The position numbers and the translations under genes are program-made. This document shows positions 8,908 through 17,725 of a DNA stretch of 64,000 nt, piece after piece. The notes under the pieces are model-generated. The model was not told the DNA's origin and did not search any database. It saw only the letters and a program-made list of their open reading frames with translations. Positions within the stretch are counted from its first letter, which is position 1. Each line of letters opens with the position of its first letter. This DNA is from Frigoribacterium sp. PhB116 (lineage in GTDB: Bacteria > Actinomycetota > Actinomycetes > Actinomycetales > Microbacteriaceae), in contig NZ_SOBE01000005.1 in the NCBI RefSeq assembly GCF_004364285.1, positions 62,001 through 126,000 on the forward strand. The letters are read 5' to 3'.

Positions 8908-9359
8908 CCGACTCCACCCGGAGCGACAAAGTGCGCCGGCGACGCGGCTCGGGGTCGCGCTCGTTCTTCGCCCTGGTCCAGGACGTCCCGAGCCTGGTCA
9001 CCGACCTCGTCAAGGGCGAGCTCGCCCTGCTCAAGTACGAGATCATCGGCACGCTCAAGGCGTTCGGCATCGGCGCGGGGTTCCTCGTCGGCGCACTCGT
9101 CTTCGTCTTCGCCATGCTCGGGGTGCTGCTCACGGGCATCGTCCTGCTGATCGCGATCTGGCTGCCCGGTTGGCTGTCGGCGCTGATCGTCGCCTTCGTG
9201 CTCCTCCTCGTCGCCGCCCTGCTGGCGTTCCTCGGCTACCGGAGCATCAAGAAGGGCCTCCCGGCCGTGCCGGAGAAGACGATCGCGAGCCTCAAGCGCG
9301 ACCTCAAGGCCGTCAAGGGCGTCGGGACCATCCCGGGGCACGACGTCACCGAGTTCTGA
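8904..9359 (+). CDS. phage-holin-like (Actinobacteria holin-X/DUF1469 type) membrane protein
   Basis: A 151-residue protein starting at GTG 8904, which overlaps the previous stop (GTGA). A basic N-terminus precedes an amphipathic VTDLVKGELALLKYEI segment and two hydrophobic hairpin segments (about residues 53-78 and 83-107). A charged tail follows. This matches the putative phage-holin superfamily proteins common in actinobacterial chromosomes, which are chromosomal membrane proteins and not evidence of a prophage. It is probably translated together with the YtxH-like gene. Confidence 0.82.
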   Translation: MTDSTRSDKVRRRRGSGSRSFFALVQDVPSLVTDLVKGELALLKYEIIGTLKAFGIGAGFLVGALVFVFAMLGVLLTGIVLLIAIWLPGWLSALIVAFVLLLVAALLAFLGYRSIKKGLPAVPEKTIASLKRDLKAVKGVGTIPGHDVTEF

Positions 9360-9430
9360 GCCGCCGCCTCCGCGACTCCCTGCGAGCCCCGCTCGACCCC
9401 TCCTCCCCGCCCGCACCGATCGGAGACCCC

Positions 9431-9703
9431 GTGAGCGACAGCACCGCCAAGAACGACAGCAGCGACAAGGCCGACAAGGCCGACGGCAGCGACATCCAGG
9501 CCCACATCGACCGCACCCGTGCGGAGCTGGCCGCGACGCTCAACGAGCTCGAGGACAAGATCAACGTCCCGAAGCAGCTCGGCATCGCGGGCCACCGCGC
9601 GAAGTCGTCGTTCTCGCGCGACCCGCTGCCCTGGGTCGCGGGTGCCGGCGTCGCCGCGCTGGCGCTCGCGGGCGTCGTCGTCGCGGCCGTCCGGTCGCGC
9701 TGA
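9431..9703 (+). CDS. DUF3618-type single-pass membrane protein
   Basis: A 90-residue protein starting at GTG 9431. The head is acidic and Lys/Asp/Ser-rich (DSSDKADKADGSD). The DUF3618 signature follows: IQAHIDRTRAELAATLNELEDKIN. One C-terminal membrane segment (WVAGAGVAALALAGVVVAAV) ends in RSR. Proteins of this type accompany YtxH- and holin-like proteins in actinobacteria, and here all three occur in a row. The function is unknown; an envelope or stress role is inference. Confidence 0.85.
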   Translation: MSDSTAKNDSSDKADKADGSDIQAHIDRTRAELAATLNELEDKINVPKQLGIAGHRAKSSFSRDPLPWVAGAGVAALALAGVVVAAVRSR

Positions 9704-9711
9704 GCGCGAGC

Positions 9712-9736
9712 CCGTCCGACGGCCCCCGCCGGACGG
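9712..9736 (+). terminator. possible hairpin terminator after DUF3618 gene
   Basis: CCGTCCG (9712-9718) pairs with CGGACGG (9730-9736) across an 11-base loop, just after the DUF3618 stop and before the hemQ promoter. There is no T-tract, so this is tentative. Confidence 0.4.
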
Positions 9737-9806
9737 CCCCCGGGCGACCGGCCGGAGATCGCTCGACGACGTCGCAACCTGGTTGGGCTCCCAGCCCGCA
9801 CAGGTG

Positions 9807-9812
9807 GAGAAT
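9807..9812 (+). promoter_or_regulatory. putative -10 box (GAGAAT) for leaderless hemQ
   Basis: GAGAAT, six bases, then ATG 9819. It has the same spacing as the other leaderless candidates but a G in the first position. Confidence 0.4.
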
Positions 9813-9818
9813 GGCTCC

Positions 9819-10556
9819 ATGAGTCACAGCGCCGACTCGCCAGTCCCCGAGCTGCCGACGTCCGATTCCCCTCCTGCCGAGAGCCCCGGCGCCGAGCGCC
9901 TCGGGTACACCCTCTGGGCAGTCCTCCGACGCGACCCCCAGAACCCGTACGCCCCCGAGCACGAGGACGTCGCGCAGCTCGACGAGCTCGTCGACTCCCT
10001 CGCCTCCGAGGGCGTGGTCGTCCGCGGCTTCTACGACGTCAGCGCCCTCCGGGCCGACGCCGACGTGATGATCTGGCTGCACGGCGAGGTCCCCGAGGCG
10101 ATCCAGTCGGCGTACCGCCGCCTCCTGCGCACCGACGTCCTCGGCGGCCTGCTGCCGACCTGGAACGCGATGGGCATGCACCGCGACGCCGAGTTCTCGC
10201 GCAACCACAGCCCCGCGTTCATGCGCGGCAAAGAGCCTGAGGCGTGGCTCACGGTCTACCCCTTCGTCCGCAGCTACGAGTGGTACCTGCTGCCCGAGGC
10301 CGAGCGTCGTCAGATGCTCGCCGACCACGGCAAGCAGGGCTCCGAGCACCGCGCCGTGCTCACCAACACGGTGGCCAGCTTCTCCCTCGGCGACTACGAG
10401 TGGATCCTGGCCCTCGAGGCTCCCGAGCTCGTGCAGCTCGTCGACCTCATGCGCGACCTCCGCTACACCGAGGCCCGCCGACACGTCCGCGAAGAGGTGC
10501 CGTTCTACACGGGCCGTCGCATCACCACCACCGAGATCATCGAGGTCCTGTCGTGA
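9819..10556 (+). CDS. hemQ: coproheme decarboxylase (HemQ/ChdC)
   Basis: A 245-residue chlorite-dismutase-family protein that makes protoheme from coproheme by two oxidative decarboxylations with peroxide, the last step of the Gram-positive heme route. ATG 9819 is the only reasonable start and follows a Ser/Pro-rich head. Diagnostic stretches are GFYDVSALRADADVMIWLHG and MGMHRDAEFSRNHSPAF. The KEPEAWLTVYPFVRSYEWYLL strand contains the region of the radical-forming Tyr. The stop overlaps the hemH start (GTGA), so decarboxylase and ferrochelatase are coupled. Its presence shows that this organism uses the coproporphyrin-dependent pathway. Confidence 0.95.
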   Translation: MSHSADSPVPELPTSDSPPAESPGAERLGYTLWAVLRRDPQNPYAPEHEDVAQLDELVDSLASEGVVVRGFYDVSALRADADVMIWLHGEVPEAIQSAYRRLLRTDVLGGLLPTWNAMGMHRDAEFSRNHSPAFMRGKEPEAWLTVYPFVRSYEWYLLPEAERRQMLADHGKQGSEHRAVLTNTVASFSLGDYEWILALEAPELVQLVDLMRDLRYTEARRHVREEVPFYTGRRITTTEIIEVLS

Positions 10557-11776
10557 CCGACACCACCGGCATCACCAACGGCCAGCTCGTCCGGGCCGCC
10601 ACCCCCGCCGCCGCGCAGGGGCCCGAGCACGTCAGCGTGCCCACCGACTACGACGCGATCCTCCTCGCCGGCTTCGGCGGGCCCGAGGGCCAGGACGACG
10701 TCATCCCCTTCCTCCGCAACGTCACGCGCGGCCGCGGCATCCCCGAGGAGCGCCTGGAGGAGGTGGCGACGCACTACCGCCACTTCGGCGGCGTCAGCCC
10801 CATCAACGAGCACAACCGCGAGCTCAAGGCCGCCCTCGAGGGCGAGCTGTCGCGGCGCGGCATCGACCTGCCCGTGATCTGGGGCAACCGCAACTGGGAC
10901 CCGTACATGGCCGACGCCGTGCGCGAGGCCGACGAGCGCGGGTTCACCAAGCTCATCGCGGTCGCGACCAGCGCCTACTCGTCCTACAGCTCGTGCCGCC
11001 AGTACCGCGAGGACTTCGCGATGGCGCTCGAGGCCACCGGGCTCGAGGGCAAGGTCATGATCGACAAGGTGCGTCAGTTCTTCGACCACCCCGGCTTCGT
11101 GCAGCCGTTCATCGACGGCGTCCGCGAGGGCCTCGAGAAGGCCCGGGCCGAGAACGCCGACCTCGACCTCGCGACCGAGGTGCAGGTGCTCTTCGCGACG
11201 CACTCGATCCCGTCGACCGACGCCGCCCGCAGCGGTCCCGAGGCGCGCGGCTTCGACGACGAGGGCGCGTACGCGGCCCAGCACAAGGCCGTCGCCGAGG
11301 TCGTCATGGCCGCGGCCGAGGCCGGTCTCGGGCTCGACCTGCCCGCCGGCGGCGGCACCACCGTTCCGTGGCAGCTCGTCTACCAGTCGCGCAGCGGCCC
11401 GCCCTCGATGCCGTGGCTCGAGCCCGACATCAACGACGCCATCGACGACCTCGCCGGCGGCCCGACGCGCGCCGTCGTCATCGTGCCGCTGGGCTTCGTG
11501 AGCGACCACATGGAGGTCATGTGGGACCTCGACGAGGAGGCGCTCGAGACCAGCGAGAAGAACGGCTTCTGGGCCACGCGCACCCCCACCCCCGGCATCG
11601 ACCCGAACTACGTGACCGGCCTCGTCGACCTCGTCCTCGAGCGCGTGGAGGGCACCCCCGTCGACGACCGTCCGCACCTCACCGACATCGGGCCCTGGTA
11701 CGACGTGTGCCGTCCGGGCTGCTGCGAGAACGTGCGCCTCGGGTTCAAGCCCGCCGTCTCGGGATTGGTGCCGTAG
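10553..11776 (+). CDS. hemH: coproporphyrin ferrochelatase (CpfC)
   Basis: A 407-residue enzyme that inserts Fe(II) into coproporphyrin III, acting just before HemQ. GTG 10553 overlaps the hemQ stop. Visible are LLAGFGGPEGQDDVIPFLRNV, the active-site His region LFATHSIPSTD, and the C-terminal VVIVPLGFVSDHMEV. The end carries DVCRPGCCENVR (Cys386, Cys390, Cys391), the cysteine cluster that holds a [2Fe-2S] centre in actinobacterial ferrochelatases. hemC follows 4 bases later. Confidence 0.96.
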   Translation: MTDTTGITNGQLVRAATPAAAQGPEHVSVPTDYDAILLAGFGGPEGQDDVIPFLRNVTRGRGIPEERLEEVATHYRHFGGVSPINEHNRELKAALEGELSRRGIDLPVIWGNRNWDPYMADAVREADERGFTKLIAVATSAYSSYSSCRQYREDFAMALEATGLEGKVMIDKVRQFFDHPGFVQPFIDGVREGLEKARAENADLDLATEVQVLFATHSIPSTDAARSGPEARGFDDEGAYAAQHKAVAEVVMAAAEAGLGLDLPAGGGTTVPWQLVYQSRSGPPSMPWLEPDINDAIDDLAGGPTRAVVIVPLGFVSDHMEVMWDLDEEALETSEKNGFWATRTPTPGIDPNYVTGLVDLVLERVEGTPVDDRPHLTDIGPWYDVCRPGCCENVRLGFKPAVSGLVP

Positions 11777-11780
11777 GAGC

Positions 11781-12764
11781 GTGGCGACACTCCGAGTAGG
11801 CACCCGGGCCAGCGCGCTGGCCGTCGCGCAGTCCACCACGGTCGCCGAGCGCCTCGCGGCCGCGACCGGCCACGACGTCGAGCTCGTCCGCGTGCACACC
11901 GAGGGCGACCGCACCCAGGCGACGGGCGAGTCGCTCTCGCTCGGCGGCACGGGAGTGTTCGCGAGCGCGCTGCGCGAGGCGCTGCTCGCCGACGAGTGCG
12001 ACGTGCTGGTGCACTCCCTCAAGGACCTGCCGACCGCCTCCCACCCGGGTCTGCTCATCGGGGCGGTCCCGAGCCGGGCCGACGCCCGCGACGCGCTCTG
12101 CGCCCGTGACGGCCTCACCCTCGAGACGCTGCCGCAGGGCGCGAAGGTCGGTACCGGCTCGCCGCGTCGCGTGGCCCAGCTGCTCGCCCGGCGTCCCGAC
12201 CTCGAGGTCGTGCCGATCCGCGGCAACGTCGACACCCGCCTCCGTCGCCTCGAGGACGACCTGGACGCCGTCGTGCTCGCCGCCGCCGGCCTCGGCCGTC
12301 TCGGCCGCTCGGCCTCGGTGACCGACCTGCTCGGCCTCGGTCCGTGGCCCAGCGCCCCCGGCCAGGGTGCGCTCGCGGTCGAGGTGCGCGAGGGCGACCC
12401 CAGCGACGAGCTGGCCCGTGGGCTGCGAGCGATCGAGCACGTCGAGACCCGTCTCGTCGTCACCGCCGAGCGCGAGGTGCTCGCCGGGCTCGAGGCCGGC
12501 TGCTCGGCGCCCGTCGGCGCGACCGCCGTCGTCGACGCCGGCCTGCTGCTGCTCAGCGCCACGGTCTACAGCCCCGACGGCTCGCGCCGCATCAGCTCGT
12601 CGCACGCGGTGTCGCTCGAGGAGGGGCCCGTCACGGCCCAGCTCGCCGACGTCCACGAGGTGGCCGGCCGCGTCGTCGACGAGCTGCTCGAGCTCGGCGC
12701 GGCCGAGCTCGCGCCGATCGGCGGGGGCCCCTCGGGCGGAGACCCCCTGGGGAGCGCGTCGTGA
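11781..12764 (+). CDS. hemC: hydroxymethylbilane synthase (porphobilinogen deaminase)
   Basis: A 327-residue enzyme that condenses four porphobilinogens into hydroxymethylbilane. GTG 11781 follows TAGGAG closely. Conserved parts are [15 protein letters not shown], the VHSLKDLPT catalytic stretch, [24 protein letters not shown] and the dipyrromethane-cofactor Cys241 in EAGCSAPVG. It sits 4 bases after hemH and overlaps hemD by the GTGA arrangement. The C-terminal tail is Gly-rich but the length is otherwise normal. Confidence 0.96.
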   Translation: MATLRVGTRASALAVAQSTTVAERLAAATGHDVELVRVHTEGDRTQATGESLSLGGTGVFASALREALLADECDVLVHSLKDLPTASHPGLLIGAVPSRADARDALCARDGLTLETLPQGAKVGTGSPRRVAQLLARRPDLEVVPIRGNVDTRLRRLEDDLDAVVLAAAGLGRLGRSASVTDLLGLGPWPSAPGQGALAVEVREGDPSDELARGLRAIEHVETRLVVTAEREVLAGLEAGCSAPVGATAVVDAGLLLLSATVYSPDGSRRISSSHAVSLEEGPVTAQLADVHEVAGRVVDELLELGAAELAPIGGGPSGGDPLGSAS

Positions 12765-13558
12765 CCGCCGCCAAGCCGCTCAAGGGCGTGCGCGTCCTCG
12801 TGCCGCGCGGCGGCAAGTGGGGCGACGGCGTCTCGGCGTCCCTCCGCTCGTACGGCGCGGCGCCCGTCATCGCGCCGCTCATCAACTTCGCGCCCGCCGA
12901 GACCCCCGAGCTGCTCGCGGCCGCGTTGGCGCGACTGCAGGCGGGCGTCTACGAGTGGCTCGTCGTGACGAGCGCCACCACCGTCGACGTGCTCGTCGGC
13001 AACGGCATCCGGCCCATCCCCGCGACGCGCATCGCGGCGGTCGGCGAGACGACCGCCGCGGCCCTGACGCTCGCCGGCTACCACGTCGACTTCGTCCCCG
13101 AGGGCGACAACTCCGCCCGCGGCCTCGTCAAGGAGTGGCCGTCGGAGCTCGTCGCCGGGCGCGTGCTCGTGCCCCAGTCCGACATCGCCGAGCCGACCCT
13201 GGTCGCTGGCCTGTCCGCCCGGGGCTTCGACGCCGAGTTCGTCTCGGCCTACCGCACCGTGGGGGTGCCCGTCACCGACGACGTGGTGCGCGACGTCGCC
13301 TCCGGCGACATCAGCGTGCTCCTCGTCACCTCGGGCAGCGTCGCACGCCAGATCGCCGCGCAGCTGGCGCCCCTGCCCGAGAGCACGGTCGTCGCCTGCA
13401 TCGGCCCGCGCACCGCGTTCGACGCCCGCGCGGCCGGACTGCCCGTCCACCTCATCGCCGAGACGCGCTCCGCCGCGGCCCTGGTGGAAGCGGTGGTCGA
13501 GAACGCCGTCGCGGGCGGCGCGGCCGACCTCGACGACGCGCACGGAGGGGGTCGCTGA
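12761..13558 (+). CDS. hemD: uroporphyrinogen-III synthase
   Basis: A 265-residue protein that closes hydroxymethylbilane to uroporphyrinogen III. The sequence is poorly conserved in this family, but [20 protein letters not shown], the mid-region [31 protein letters not shown] and [11 protein letters not shown] fit the two-domain fold. Its place between hemC and hemB supports the call. GTG 12761 overlaps the hemC stop. After the stop, a GCGCCTCCTC element appears in the 92-base gap before hemB. Confidence 0.92.
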   Translation: MTAAKPLKGVRVLVPRGGKWGDGVSASLRSYGAAPVIAPLINFAPAETPELLAAALARLQAGVYEWLVVTSATTVDVLVGNGIRPIPATRIAAVGETTAAALTLAGYHVDFVPEGDNSARGLVKEWPSELVAGRVLVPQSDIAEPTLVAGLSARGFDAEFVSAYRTVGVPVTDDVVRDVASGDISVLLVTSGSVARQIAAQLAPLPESTVVACIGPRTAFDARAAGLPVHLIAETRSAAALVEAVVENAVAGGAADLDDAHGGGR

Positions 13559-13650
13559 CGCGACCCTCCCGCGGTGCCCGCACCGCGCCTCCTCGGCTCG
13601 ACCGTGCCGGGGCCCCGACATCGACGACCATCGACGACCCGAGAAGGACC

Positions 13651-14640
13651 ATGTCCCAGTTCCCCCGCGTGCGGCCCCGCCGGCTGCGCGCCACCCCTGC
13701 CCTCCGCCGCCTGACCGCCGAGACGCGCCTGCACCCGGCCGACCTCGTGCTGCCGATGTTCGTGCGCGAGGGCATCGACGAGCCCGTCGCCATCAGCTCG
13801 ATGCCGGGCGTCGTGCACCACAGCCTCTCGAGCCTGCCGCGTGCGGTCGAGGAGGCGGCCGCGGCCGGGGTGGGAGGCGTCATGCTGTTCGGCGTGCCGC
13901 TCGAGAAGGACGCGGTCGGGTCGGGCGCCACGGACCCCGAGGGGATCCTCAACGTCGGCACGCGCGTGGCGGTCGACGCGGCGCAGGGTGCCCTCGTCGT
14001 GCAGACCGATCTCTGCCTCGACGAGTTCACCGACCACGGCCACTGCGGCGTGCTCGCCGCCGACGGCTCGGTCGACAACGACGCGACCCTCGTCCGCTAC
14101 GACGAGATGGCCGTCGTGCAGGCCGAGGCCGGCTCGCAGCTGATCGGCATGAGCGGCATGATGGACGGCCAGATCGGCTCGGCCCGCGAGGCCCTCGACG
14201 ACGCCGGCTTCGGCGGCACCGCGCTGCTGGCCTACGCCGCGAAGTACGCCTCGGCCTTCTACGGGCCCTTCCGCGAGGCCGTGCAGTCGACGCTCGTCGG
14301 CGACCGGCGCACCTACCAGCAGGACGCGGCCAACGGTCGCGAGGGCATCCGCGAGGTCGAGCTCGACATCGCCGAGGGCGCCGACATCGTCATGGTGAAG
14401 CCGGCGATGAGCTACCTCGACGTGCTGGCCGAGACCGCGGCGATGAGCCCGGTGCCCGTCTGGGCGTACCAGATCAGCGGCGAGTACTCGATGATGCACG
14501 CCGCCGCCGCGAACGGCTGGATCGACCTCGACGCCGCGTCGTACGAGAGCGTGCTGTCGATCAAGCGCGCCGGTGCCGACGCGATCCTCACCTACTGGGC
14601 CACCGAGCTGGCCACCCGCCTGCGCAAGGGAGACATCTGA
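13651..14640 (+). CDS. hemB: delta-aminolevulinic acid dehydratase (porphobilinogen synthase)
   Basis: A 329-residue enzyme that condenses two 5-aminolevulinates to porphobilinogen. ATG 13651 follows GAGAAGGA. Schiff-base lysines are Lys198 ([15 protein letters not shown]) and Lys250 ([13 protein letters not shown]). The metal site reads [14 protein letters not shown]. Two cysteines of the zinc motif are kept, and Asp replaces the middle Cys, a pattern I recall from other actinobacterial HemB. Its stop overlaps the hemL ATG by one base, so hemB and hemL are tightly coupled. Confidence 0.96.
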   Translation: MSQFPRVRPRRLRATPALRRLTAETRLHPADLVLPMFVREGIDEPVAISSMPGVVHHSLSSLPRAVEEAAAAGVGGVMLFGVPLEKDAVGSGATDPEGILNVGTRVAVDAAQGALVVQTDLCLDEFTDHGHCGVLAADGSVDNDATLVRYDEMAVVQAEAGSQLIGMSGMMDGQIGSAREALDDAGFGGTALLAYAAKYASAFYGPFREAVQSTLVGDRRTYQQDAANGREGIREVELDIAEGADIVMVKPAMSYLDVLAETAAMSPVPVWAYQISGEYSMMHAAAANGWIDLDAASYESVLSIKRAGADAILTYWATELATRLRKGDI

Positions 14641-15986
14641 TGGGCGACCACGCCAACGAGCACTTCTTCACCCGCGCCAAGCAGTCGATCCCGGGCGGGG
14701 TGAACTCCCCGGTGCGCGCCTACGGCAGCGTCGGGGGCACGCCCCGGTTCCTCGTGGGGGCGAAGGGTCCGCACGTGACCGACGCCGAGGGGCGCGAGTA
14801 CGTCGACCTGGTGGCCTCGTGGGGCCCCGCGATCCTGGGGCACGCGCACCCCGAGGTGGTGCGCGCGGTGCAGGAGGCGGCGGCCCGCGGCCTGTCGTTC
14901 GGCGCGTCGACGCCCGCCGAGACCGAGCTCGCCGAGCTGGTGCGCGAGCGCGTGGCCGTCGGCGACGCCCGCCCGATCGGCAAGATCCGCATGGTGTCGA
15001 CCGGCACCGAGGCCACGATGACGGCGATCCGCCTGGCCCGCGGCTACACCGGTCGCGACCTGCTCGTGAAGTTCGCCGGCCACTACCACGGCCACTCCGA
15101 CTCGCTCCTGGCCGAGGCAGGCTCGGGCGTCGCCACGCTCTCGATGCCCGGCTCGGCCGGCATCACCGCCGAGACGGCGGCCCAGACGCTGGTGCTGCCC
15201 TACAACGACCTCGACGCCGTCCGCGCCGTGTTCGACGAGCACGGCCCGCGCATCGCGGCGGTCATCGTGGAGGCGGCGGCCGCCAACATGGGAGTGGTCG
15301 CGCCCGACCGCGGCTTCAACCGCAGCCTGTCCGAGATCACGAGCCGCCACGGCGCGCTGCTGATCGTCGACGAGGTGCTCACGGGCTTCCGCGTCGGCCC
15401 GGCCGGCTGGTGGGGCCTCGAGGCGTCGAAGGTCGTGCCCGACGGCGCCGGCTGGCAGCCCGACCTCGTCACCTTCGGCAAGGTGATCGGCGGCGGCATG
15501 CCCCTCGCCGCGCTCGGCGGCCGCGCCGAGGTGATGGACTACCTCGCCCCGACCGGCCCGGTGTACCAGGCCGGCACGCTCAGCGGGAACCCCGTCGCCG
15601 TCGCGGCGGGCATCGCGACCCTGCGCCTGGCGACCCCCGAGATCTACGCCCGGCTCGACGCCGTCGCCGACACGCTGTCGCGCGAGGTCTCCGCGGCCCT
15701 GTCGGCCGAGGGAGTCGAGCACAGCGTGCAGCACGCGGGCTCGCTGTTCTCGTTCGCCTTCACGACGGCCCCGCCGCGGAACTACGACGACGTGCGGGCG
15801 CAGCAGACCTGGCGGTACCCGGCGTTCTTCCACTCGATGCTCGACTCGGGGGTGGCCCTGCCCCCGTCGGTGTACGAGGCGTGGTTCGTCACCGCCGCGC
15901 ACGACGACGCGACGGTGTCGCGGATCCTCGACGCCGTGCCAGCTGCGGCGCGGGCGGCCGCGGCGGCCACGGCCCCCGGCGCGTAG
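14640..15986 (+). CDS. hemL: glutamate-1-semialdehyde 2,1-aminomutase
   Basis: A 448-residue PLP enzyme that isomerises glutamate-1-semialdehyde to 5-aminolevulinate, receiving the product of HemA. It shows [40 protein letters not shown] and [13 protein letters not shown]. The PLP lysine, Lys281, lies in [20 protein letters not shown] 14640 shares its first base with the hemB stop. It is the last heme gene; the next gene is convergent with only 36 bases between. Confidence 0.96.
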   Translation: MGDHANEHFFTRAKQSIPGGVNSPVRAYGSVGGTPRFLVGAKGPHVTDAEGREYVDLVASWGPAILGHAHPEVVRAVQEAAARGLSFGASTPAETELAELVRERVAVGDARPIGKIRMVSTGTEATMTAIRLARGYTGRDLLVKFAGHYHGHSDSLLAEAGSGVATLSMPGSAGITAETAAQTLVLPYNDLDAVRAVFDEHGPRIAAVIVEAAAANMGVVAPDRGFNRSLSEITSRHGALLIVDEVLTGFRVGPAGWWGLEASKVVPDGAGWQPDLVTFGKVIGGGMPLAALGGRAEVMDYLAPTGPVYQAGTLSGNPVAVAAGIATLRLATPEIYARLDAVADTLSREVSAALSAEGVEHSVQHAGSLFSFAFTTAPPRNYDDVRAQQTWRYPAFFHSMLDSGVALPPSVYEAWFVTAAHDDATVSRILDAVPAAARAAAAATAPGA

Positions 15987-16022
15987 CAGCGGCGCGGGCC
16001 GGGCTGCGCGGGCCGCGAGCCG

Positions 16023-16859
16023 TCAGCGGCGGCGCGCCCGAGCCAGCCAGCGCCCGTCGACGCGGTCGATCGTCAGCGGGTGGCCGAAGGCCGCCGAGAC
16101 GAGCTCCGACGTGAGCACCGACTCGGCCGTGCCCGACGCTGTGACGCGCCCGTCGCGCAGGAGGAGCGCGTGGGTGGTGCTCGCCGGCAGGTCCTCCAGG
16201 TGGTGCGTGACCGTGACCGACGCGGTCTCGGGGCGCTCTCGGCGGAGGGCGTCGACGGTGTCCAGCAGGTGCTCTCGGGCGGCGACGTCCAGTCCGGTCG
16301 CCGGCTCGTCCAGGAGCAGCAGCGCCGGCTCGACCAGCAGCGCCCGGGCGATGAGCGCCCGGCCTCGCTCGCCCTGGGAGAGGACGCTCCAGCGGCTGTC
16401 GCGGCGCGCCCCCAGGCCGACGGAGGCGGTCAGCAGGTCGGCACGCGCCTCCTGGACTGCGGTCGGCGACCACCGCATCGCGGGGTCGCTGCTGCCCGTC
16501 GCGCCGGTGAGGACGACCTCGCGGACCGTGTTGTCCCCGAGCATCCGGTGACGGGGGTCGACGTGGCCGACGTGCTGCCGCAGCTCGCGGAGGTCGACCC
16601 GGCCGAGGCGCCGGCCGAGCACGTCGACGGTGCCGGCGGTCGGATGCCCCTGCGCGCCGCAGAGCGCCAGCAGGGTCGTCTTGCCGGCGCCGTTCGGACC
16701 GAGGAGGGCCCAGTGCTCGCCGGCGCGCACCCGGAGCGAGACGTCGTGGAGCAGGTCGCGTCCCTGACGCACGACCCGCACGGAACGCACGTCGAGCACG
16801 GGGCGCGCGTCGAGCACGGAGCTCGACGCGCTCGGCGCGCTCGGCGCGCTCGACGTCAT
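16023..16859 (-). CDS. orphan ABC transporter ATP-binding protein
   Basis: A 278-residue ATPase with Walker A GPNGAGKTTLL, Q-loop area RELRQHVGHVDPRH, signature LSQGERGRALIARALL, Walker B ALLLLDEPATGLD and the switch His in VTVTHHLEDLP. It resembles ModF-like or iron-complex importer ATPases. No permease or binding protein is encoded nearby, so the partner is unknown. A Ser/Ala/Pro repeat (SAPSAPSAS) begins the protein. Its ATG overlaps the stop of the GntR regulator upstream, so both are on one message and the regulator probably controls it. Confidence 0.9.
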   Translation of the reverse strand: MTSSAPSAPSASSSVLDARPVLDVRSVRVVRQGRDLLHDVSLRVRAGEHWALLGPNGAGKTTLLALCGAQGHPTAGTVDVLGRRLGRVDLRELRQHVGHVDPRHRMLGDNTVREVVLTGATGSSDPAMRWSPTAVQEARADLLTASVGLGARRDSRWSVLSQGERGRALIARALLVEPALLLLDEPATGLDVAAREHLLDTVDALRRERPETASVTVTHHLEDLPASTTHALLLRDGRVTASGTAESVLTSELVSAAFGHPLTIDRVDGRWLARARRR

Positions 16860-17545
16860 GCCCGGTAGACGCCCGCCTCGCGGACGGCGTCGAACCAGCC
16901 CTGCAGGCGGGACGGCTGGAGGCGGACGGCCGCGGCCGCCGCGTCGGCGTCGCCGTCGCGCACCGCGTCGCGCAGCTCGACCGTGAAGGCACGTGCCTGC
17001 GCGTGGTCGAAGACCGCGTTCGCGACCGGGCGGCGCGAGAGCAGCAGGAGGCGGGGCCCGCCGCTGGCCCAGAGGCGGACGAGCGACGGGCTCGCCGCCG
17101 CCTCGAGGAGGATCGCGTTCATCCTGACGATGCCCGCGACGTCTTCGTCCTGCTCGGCGGCGAACGCGTCGGCACGGGCGTCGAGGAGGCGGACGATCTC
17201 GTCGCGCTGGGCGCTGGTGAGCTTGGGCACCGCACGTTCGAGGAGCAGCGACCAGACGGCGTAGCCGACGTCCATCGTGTCGACGAACTCGTCGAAGGTG
17301 GGGTCGACGATGCGGGTGTACCGGTTCGCCTCGATGTCGACGAGGGCCTGCTCGGCCAGCTTCGCGATCGCCTCACGGACGGGGGTGCGGGAGACGCCGA
17401 GCCAGGCGACGAGCTGGTCGTCGTTGAGGCGCTCCCCGAACTCGAGGGTGCCGTCGATGATCGCCGCGAACATCTTGTCGTAGACGACGTCGCGCAGGAG
17501 GCGGCGGGGTGCTTGCGGCTGGTCGGTCGTCTTCGGGATCGGCAT
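16856..17545 (-). CDS. GntR-family regulator (paralogue A)
   Basis: A 229-residue regulator. The N-terminal winged helix-turn-helix runs from RRLLRDVVYDKMFAAIIDG through [27 protein letters not shown] to the wing IEANRYTRIVDP. The rest is an all-helical FCD-like ligand domain without the usual metal-binding His pattern. ATG 17545 follows GGAG at about 8 bases; the frame is open further upstream but has no better start. It is 4-bp coupled to the ABC ATPase. It closely resembles the three GntR proteins at 24.2-27.1 kb, especially the one at 26329-27114. Confidence 0.9.
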   Translation of the reverse strand: MPIPKTTDQPQAPRRLLRDVVYDKMFAAIIDGTLEFGERLNDDQLVAWLGVSRTPVREAIAKLAEQALVDIEANRYTRIVDPTFDEFVDTMDVGYAVWSLLLERAVPKLTSAQRDEIVRLLDARADAFAAEQDEDVAGIVRMNAILLEAAASPSLVRLWASGGPRLLLLSRRPVANAVFDHAQARAFTVELRDAVRDGDADAAAAAVRLQPSRLQGWFDAVREAGVYRA

Positions 17546-17648
17546 CCGGGTTGCTCCATGTCGAGAGAAGGGGCGGACGGCGGGGCTCCCTGTGCCTGGC
17601 GCTGTGCCGCCGTGGTGGACGGGGTGCTGCGGGGTGCTGCGGGGACGC

Positions 17649-17663
17649 ATCGGACATTCCGAT
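17649..17663. promoter_or_regulatory. palindrome ATCGGA-N3-TCCGAT, candidate GntR operator
   Basis: A perfect 6-bp inverted repeat with a 3-base centre, upstream of GntR paralogue A and just downstream of a TAGGCT box (minus strand, 17675-17680). An operator overlapping the transcription start would allow autoregulation of the GntR-ABC operon. The binding role is inferred. Confidence 0.45.
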
Positions 17664-17725
17664 ACAGCATGCGAGCCTAGCGGCGGCGCCTGGACGGGCA
17701 CCTCAGCGACGCGGCCTCCGGCAGG

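Noticed and set aside
8904-9359. Phage holin suggesting a prophage
   Set aside because: Holin-superfamily proteins of this type are ordinary chromosomal membrane proteins in actinobacteria, and no other phage gene is present.
13651-14640. HemB metal site [14 protein letters not shown] as an unusual hybrid
   Set aside because: From memory the same pattern occurs in other actinobacterial HemB proteins, so it is not special to this genome.
16023-17545. A full ABC importer operon
   Set aside because: No permease or substrate-binding protein is encoded on either side; only a regulator and one ATPase.
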